Part shown: positions 59,853 through 64,000 of the stretch, in pieces
Layout: each line of letters opens with the position of its first letter
How positions within the stretch are numbered: position 1 is the stretch's first letter
NCBI RefSeq assembly: GCF_900114375.1
Contig: NZ_FOSV01000001.1
Location: 302,600 to 366,599 of the forward strand
Length of the DNA stretch: 64,000 bases
Direction: 5' to 3'
Source of the DNA: Methylorubrum salsuginis
GTDB taxonomy: Bacteria > Pseudomonadota > Alphaproteobacteria > Rhizobiales > Beijerinckiaceae
Notes under the pieces: generated by a model
Told to the model about the DNA's origin: nothing
Databases searched by the model: none
The model's input: the letters and a program-made list of their open reading frames with translations, nothing else
Program-made: the position numbers and the translations under genes

Positions 59853-61246
59853 CAGCCGTGCCCCTCGCGCACGAGGTCCTTGCCGATCGCCTTGCGCTGG
59901 CCGAGCGCCACCGTGGGCATCCGGTCCGAGATGAGGCCGCGGGGGCGCCAGATCATCATGGCGACCATGGCGAGGCCGAACAGCAGCAGGCGGAACTCGT
60001 TGGGGTCGAAGCCCTCGCCGAACACGGCCTTGAGGAAGCCGAGGTTGCGCAGGAGTTCCGGCCCGCCGACCATGGCGACGGCGGCGACCGCGACGCCGAG
60101 CTGGCTGCCCATGCCGCCGAGCACGACGATCGCCAGGATGATCGCGCTCTCGAGGAAGTTGAAGCTCTCCGGGCTGACGAAGCCCTGGCGCACGGCGAAG
60201 AACGAGCCGGCGAACCCGCCGAACATGGCGCCGAGCGCGAAGGCGGTGAGCTTGGTCTTGGTGGTGTCGATCCCGAGCGAGCGGCAGGCGATCTCGTCCT
60301 CGCGCAGGGCCTCCCAGGCGCGGCCGAGCGGCAAGCGGCGCAGGCGCAACGTCACGAGGCTGGTGAGGAGCGCCAGCGCCAGGATCAGGTAGTAGAGGAA
60401 CACGATGCGGTGCATCGGATCGAAGGGCAGGCCGACGAGCGCCGAGAAGCCGTCCGGTCCCGCCTTGAACGGCACGCCGAAGAAGGTCGCGCGGGGGATC
60501 GAGGAGATGCCCGCCGAGCCGCCGGTGACATCGGTCCAGTTGATGAGCACGAGGCGGATGATCTCGCCGAAGGCGAGCGTGACGATGGCGAGATAATCGC
60601 CCCTGAGCCGCAGGACGGGGAAGCCCAGCATCACCCCCCACAGGCCGGCGAACAGCCCGGCGAGCGGCAGGCAGACCCAGAACGACAGGCCGAACACCGT
60701 CGAGAGCAGGGCGTAGGAATAGGCCCCGACCGCGTAGAAGGCGACGTAGCCGAGGTCGAGCAGGCCGGCGAGGCCCACCACGATGTTGAGGCCCCAGCCG
60801 AGCATCACGTAGGTCAGGATCAGGATGCCGAGATCGATCCAGTAGCGCGCGGGCGAGAGGCCGCCGCTGGCGAGCGCCGCGATCAAGGGCAGGAACAGGG
60901 CAAAGCCGACGAAGAGCGGCAGGCCGAGGCGCGGCAGGCCAAGACTCGAAGGGTACTGGGCGGCATTGGGCTCCGCGCCGACCGGCTCGGTCGCCTGATG
61001 CGGCGAGGGGGTGAGCACGGCCCGCGCGGCGCGCCGCTCCAGCACCAGGCGCTGGACCAGCCGCACGGCGAAGATGGCGGCGCACAGGCCCGCGACGAGG
61101 CCCCAGCGCGGGGTCAGTTCGAGGCCGTCCGCGCCCAGATCGGTGCGGTGGCTGACGATGGGCACGCACAGGCCGAACGCCACTAGGGCGAACAGGCCGG
61201 CATCCTTGAGGATCGCGGCGGGGGACGCCGAGGACGCAGCGGCCAT
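59852..61246 (-). CDS. livM: Branched-chain amino acid ABC transporter permease LivM
   Basis: 464 residues. A longer N-terminal part with two extra membrane segments (about 11-30 and 48-65) precedes the conserved permease: [40 protein letters not shown], the EAA-like [20 protein letters not shown], and [19 protein letters not shown]. It pairs with LivH to form the channel. It overlaps livG and livH by one base each. Confidence 0.95.
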   Translation of the reverse strand: MAAASSASPAAILKDAGLFALVAFGLCVPIVSHRTDLGADGLELTPRWGLVAGLCAAIFAVRLVQRLVLERRAARAVLTPSPHQATEPVGAEPNAAQYPSSLGLPRLGLPLFVGFALFLPLIAALASGGLSPARYWIDLGILILTYVMLGWGLNIVVGLAGLLDLGYVAFYAVGAYSYALLSTVFGLSFWVCLPLAGLFAGLWGVMLGFPVLRLRGDYLAIVTLAFGEIIRLVLINWTDVTGGSAGISSIPRATFFGVPFKAGPDGFSALVGLPFDPMHRIVFLYYLILALALLTSLVTLRLRRLPLGRAWEALREDEIACRSLGIDTTKTKLTAFALGAMFGGFAGSFFAVRQGFVSPESFNFLESAIILAIVVLGGMGSQLGVAVAAVAMVGGPELLRNLGFLKAVFGEGFDPNEFRLLLFGLAMVAMMIWRPRGLISDRMPTVALGQRKAIGKDLVREGHG

Positions 61247-62160
61247 CAGACCTTCTCGACCTCGGCCCGGCCGAGCAGGCCCGAGGGCATGAAGATCAGG
61301 ACGATGGCGAGGATCGAGAAGGCGGCCACGTCCTTGTACTCGATGGAGAAGTAGGCCGACCAGAACGTCTCGATGAGCCCGATGATCAGCCCGCCGATCA
61401 CGGCGCCGGGGAGCGAGCCGATGCCGCCGAGCACCGCCGCGGTGAAGGCCTTCACGCCGGGCACGAAGCCGTCGGAGAACGAGACCACGCCGTAATAGAG
61501 CAGGTAGAGAAGCCCTGCGACCGCCGCGAGCACCGCGCCGAGCACGAAGGTGAGCGAGATGGTGCGGTCGACGTCGATGCCGAGCAAAGCGGCCATCTTC
61601 CGGTCCTGCTCGCAGGCGCGCTGGGCCCGGCCGAAGGGCGTGCGCTGGACGAGGTACCAGAAGCCGAGCAGCAGCACGCTGGTCACCGCCATGATCAGGA
61701 TCTGCTTGTAGGAAAGCGTCACGGCGTAGCCGTCGCGCTCGAACAGGGTCAGCCCGCCGTCGAGCATGGAGGGCAGCGCCTTGTTGCGCGCGCCTTGGGC
61801 CACCTGCACGAAGTTCGACAGGAAGATCGACACGCCGATGGCCGAGATCAGCGGCGCCAGCCGGAACGAGCCGCGCAGGGGGCGGTAGGCGATGCGCTCG
61901 ACGGAGAAGCCCCAGAGCGCGGTCAGCGCCATGGTGACGATGAGCACGAGGAGGAAAGCCAAAGCCACCGAGGAGATGCCCAGAGCCGTCAGCCCGAGGA
62001 AGCTGATCAGCGCGATGAAGGTCGAGACCATGAAGACGTCGCCATGGGCGAAGTTCACCATGCCGATGATGCCGAACACCATCGTGTAGCCGATGGCGAT
62101 CAGGCCGTAGATCGAGCCCAGCGTCAGGCCGTTGATGAGCTGCTGTACGAACACGTCCAT
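61246..62160 (-). CDS. livH: Branched-chain amino acid ABC transporter permease LivH
   Basis: 304 residues with about eight membrane segments; [20 protein letters not shown] at the start and [20 protein letters not shown] are typical of LivH. The EAA loop appears as [20 protein letters not shown]. It is the first gene of the liv operon (livH-M-G-F-DUF6867-livK); the promoter must lie in 62161-62441, shared with the divergent chemoreceptor gene. Confidence 0.95.
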   Translation of the reverse strand: MDVFVQQLINGLTLGSIYGLIAIGYTMVFGIIGMVNFAHGDVFMVSTFIALISFLGLTALGISSVALAFLLVLIVTMALTALWGFSVERIAYRPLRGSFRLAPLISAIGVSIFLSNFVQVAQGARNKALPSMLDGGLTLFERDGYAVTLSYKQILIMAVTSVLLLGFWYLVQRTPFGRAQRACEQDRKMAALLGIDVDRTISLTFVLGAVLAAVAGLLYLLYYGVVSFSDGFVPGVKAFTAAVLGGIGSLPGAVIGGLIIGLIETFWSAYFSIEYKDVAAFSILAIVLIFMPSGLLGRAEVEKV

Positions 62161-62441
62161 GCGGCGGCGGTCTCGGGTCTCTCGTGACGGTGGCGCCCGG
62201 CGCGTCGCCGGAAGGTGCGTCCCGGCGACAGCCGGACCCCGCGCAGGGCGCGAGCGTAGCGGCCGGAATCGCCTACGGGAAGGGCTGTCCTGCCGGTTCC
62301 GCGTCGCGGCGCCTGATCATCGTCGCGGCAAATGCTGACAAAGGCGGCAAAGGTTATCCTGCGCCGGGCCTCCGTTAAGGGATCGAGAACCCTGCGACGA
62401 CCAATCGTGCTGAATCAACACGCATCTCAGGAGACCGCGAC

Positions 62442-64000
62442 ATGGCCCGGCTTTCATCCATCCGTGGAAAGCTCGGAGCCTGTTTCGGGGTCATGGTCGC
62501 CCTGGTGGCGGGGCTCGGGGCGCTCTCGCTCTGGGAGATGCGGCAGGTCCATGCCGCGGCGGAGGATCTGCGCGCGCAGCGCCTGCCCGTGACGCAGCGG
62601 CTCGGCAAGATCCAGGTTCTCGTGCTGCGCCAGCGGGTCAACGGCGGGCGCCTCATCTCCGCGGACACGCCCAAGCTGCGCGACGAGGTCGCCGCGACGA
62701 TCGCCAAGCGCGACGGCGAACTCGCCACGCTGCGGGCGGAGTACCTGAAGCAGCCCGCCACGGCTGAGGCCGCCGCCCTGTTCGGGGCCTTCGAGACGCA
62801 GTGGCAGGCCTATACCGGCCTCCAGGCCGAGATCGCCGCCAAGGCTCAGGACGGCGACCTCGCCGGGGCGCAGCGCGTCTACAACACCACCATGTCCACC
62901 GGCATCAGCGCGGTGCTGGGCGCGTTGCAGAAGCTCGTCGAACTCAACGAGGCCGAGGCGCGGCTGAGCGGTGAGGCGGCGGAAGCGGCCTACGAGAAGG
63001 CCGTCGTGCTCACGGCGTTGTTCGTCGGCCTCGCGAGCCTCGCGGCGATCGCGGCCGCCATCGGGCTCGGGCTGCATGTCGGCCGTCCCCTGCGCGCCAT
63101 GACGGCGACGATGGGGCGGCTGGCCGCGGGCGACGCCACCGTGGCGATCCCGGCGACAGGGCGCCGCGACGAGATCGGCGCCATGGCGGCGGCCGTGCAG
63201 GTGTTCAAGGACAACCTGATCCGCACCCGCGCGCTGGAGGAGGAGACCGCGCTCGCCCGCGCCGAGGCCGAGATGCAGCGTCGCGCCGCGACGCGGGCCA
63301 TGGCCGACGGTTTCGAGCGGGCGGTCGGCGGGCTGATCGGCGGCGTCGCCTCCGCGGCGGCCCAGCTCCAGGCGACCGCGCAGGGCATGGCCGGCACCGC
63401 CGACCAGACCGCCCGCCGCTCGCTCGCGGTCGCGGCCGCCGCCGAGGAGGCCGGGACCAACGTCACCACCGTGGCGGCGGCGGCCGAGGAACTCGGCTCG
63501 ACGGTGGGCGAGATCGGCCGTCAGGTCGACGGCTCGGCGGCGCTCGCCCAGGCCGCCGTGGGCGAAGCCGGCCGCAGCGCCGCCCTGGTGAAGGAGCTGA
63601 GCGGCGAGGTCGCCCGCGTCGGCGACATCGTCACGATGATCTCGGCCATCGCCGGCCAGACCAATCTGCTCGCGCTCAACGCCACGATCGAGGCGGCGCG
63701 TGCCGGAGAGGCGGGCCGGGGCTTCGCGGTGGTCGCGGCGGAGGTGAAGGAGCTGGCGAACCAGACCGCGCGGGCCACCGGCGAGATCACCGACCAGATC
63801 GGCCGCATCCAGGCCTCGACCGGTCAGGCGGTCTCGTCCATCGACGGCATCGCCGGGCGCATCCGCGAGATCAGCGGCATGGCGACCGGCATCGCGGCAG
63901 CGGTGGAGGAGCAGGGCGCGGCGACCCAGGAGATCGCCCGCAACGTCGCCCAGGCCGCCCTCGGCACGGCGGAAGTCACCGGCAACGTCGCGGGCGTGGC
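62442..64000 (+). CDS. Methyl-accepting chemotaxis protein (C-terminus off the right edge)
   Basis: 519 codons are in the window. AGGAG lies 9 nt before ATG 62442. Domains: membrane segment (about 11-30), a four-helix-bundle ligand-binding region (about 31-185) in the periplasm, a second membrane segment (about 187-208), HAMP (about 209-262, [20 protein letters not shown]), then the cytoplasmic signalling domain. The hairpin tip is present ([20 protein letters not shown] with [20 protein letters not shown]). It relays signals to CheA/CheW. The first 29 codons of the ligand region show no known ligand motif. Confidence 0.93.
   Translation, partial: MARLSSIRGKLGACFGVMVALVAGLGALSLWEMRQVHAAAEDLRAQRLPVTQRLGKIQVLVLRQRVNGGRLISADTPKLRDEVAATIAKRDGELATLRAEYLKQPATAEAAALFGAFETQWQAYTGLQAEIAAKAQDGDLAGAQRVYNTTMSTGISAVLGALQKLVELNEAEARLSGEAAEAAYEKAVVLTALFVGLASLAAIAAAIGLGLHVGRPLRAMTATMGRLAAGDATVAIPATGRRDEIGAMAAAVQVFKDNLIRTRALEEETALARAEAEMQRRAATRAMADGFERAVGGLIGGVASAAAQLQATAQGMAGTADQTARRSLAVAAAAEEAGTNVTTVAAAAEELGSTVGEIGRQVDGSAALAQAAVGEAGRSAALVKELSGEVARVGDIVTMISAIAGQTNLLALNATIEAARAGEAGRGFAVVAAEVKELANQTARATGEITDQIGRIQASTGQAVSSIDGIAGRIREISGMATGIAAAVEEQGAATQEIARNVAQAALGTAEVTGNVAGV

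Overview
The window is about 70% G+C, apart from a few AT-rich patches. Its gene content points to an alphaproteobacterium of the Hyphomicrobiales, most likely Methylobacterium/Methylorubrum: rhizobial-type exopolysaccharide (EPS) genes, CarD, RpoH, FdxA, DUF4170, and a liv operon carrying a DUF6867 protein. The genus is inferred from protein style, not from a marker gene.

Layout. (1) 1-9.5 kb: a giant RTX protein (nuclease, anchor and 5'-nucleotidase modules, cut by the left edge), diverging from an RTX-type GH16 glycanase; then small membrane proteins. (2) 9.5-34 kb: an EPS locus with a Wzx flippase, Wzy-like polymerase, two Wzz/Wzc-like chain-length proteins, an ExoF-like exporter, an ExoY-like priming transferase, five glycosyltransferases, a pyruvyl transferase, two acyltransferases (one strikingly AT-rich), two methyltransferases (the FkbM one looks frameshifted), a second GH16 glycanase with a Sec signal, a receiver-only response regulator and ManC. 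Together these would make, decorate, export and trim a repeating-unit EPS. (3) 34-37 kb: a compact operon of an NrtR-type regulator, an SPFH/band-7 protein and a NAD-kinase-fold protein, with a perfect 21-bp palindrome at its promoter. (4) 37-53 kb: housekeeping genes (tRNA-Arg, tRNA-Pro, GreA/B-type factor, AcuI-like reductase, fdxA, carD, rpoH, a LysR regulator, prs, DUF4170, LprI-like, MFS, xseA, purD, tadA). (5) 53-57 kb: an apparent operon of small membrane proteins with an APC permease. (6) 57-62 kb: a complete liv branched-chain amino acid ABC transporter operon. (7) 62.4 kb to the end: a chemotaxis receptor cut by the right edge.

Spacers carry several families of dispersed palindromic repeats. 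One family supplies the TAG stop codon of at least three genes. The EPS promoters carry a cluster of CTTGCAAG-like palindromes that may be an operator. No CRISPR array, prophage or insertion sequence was seen.
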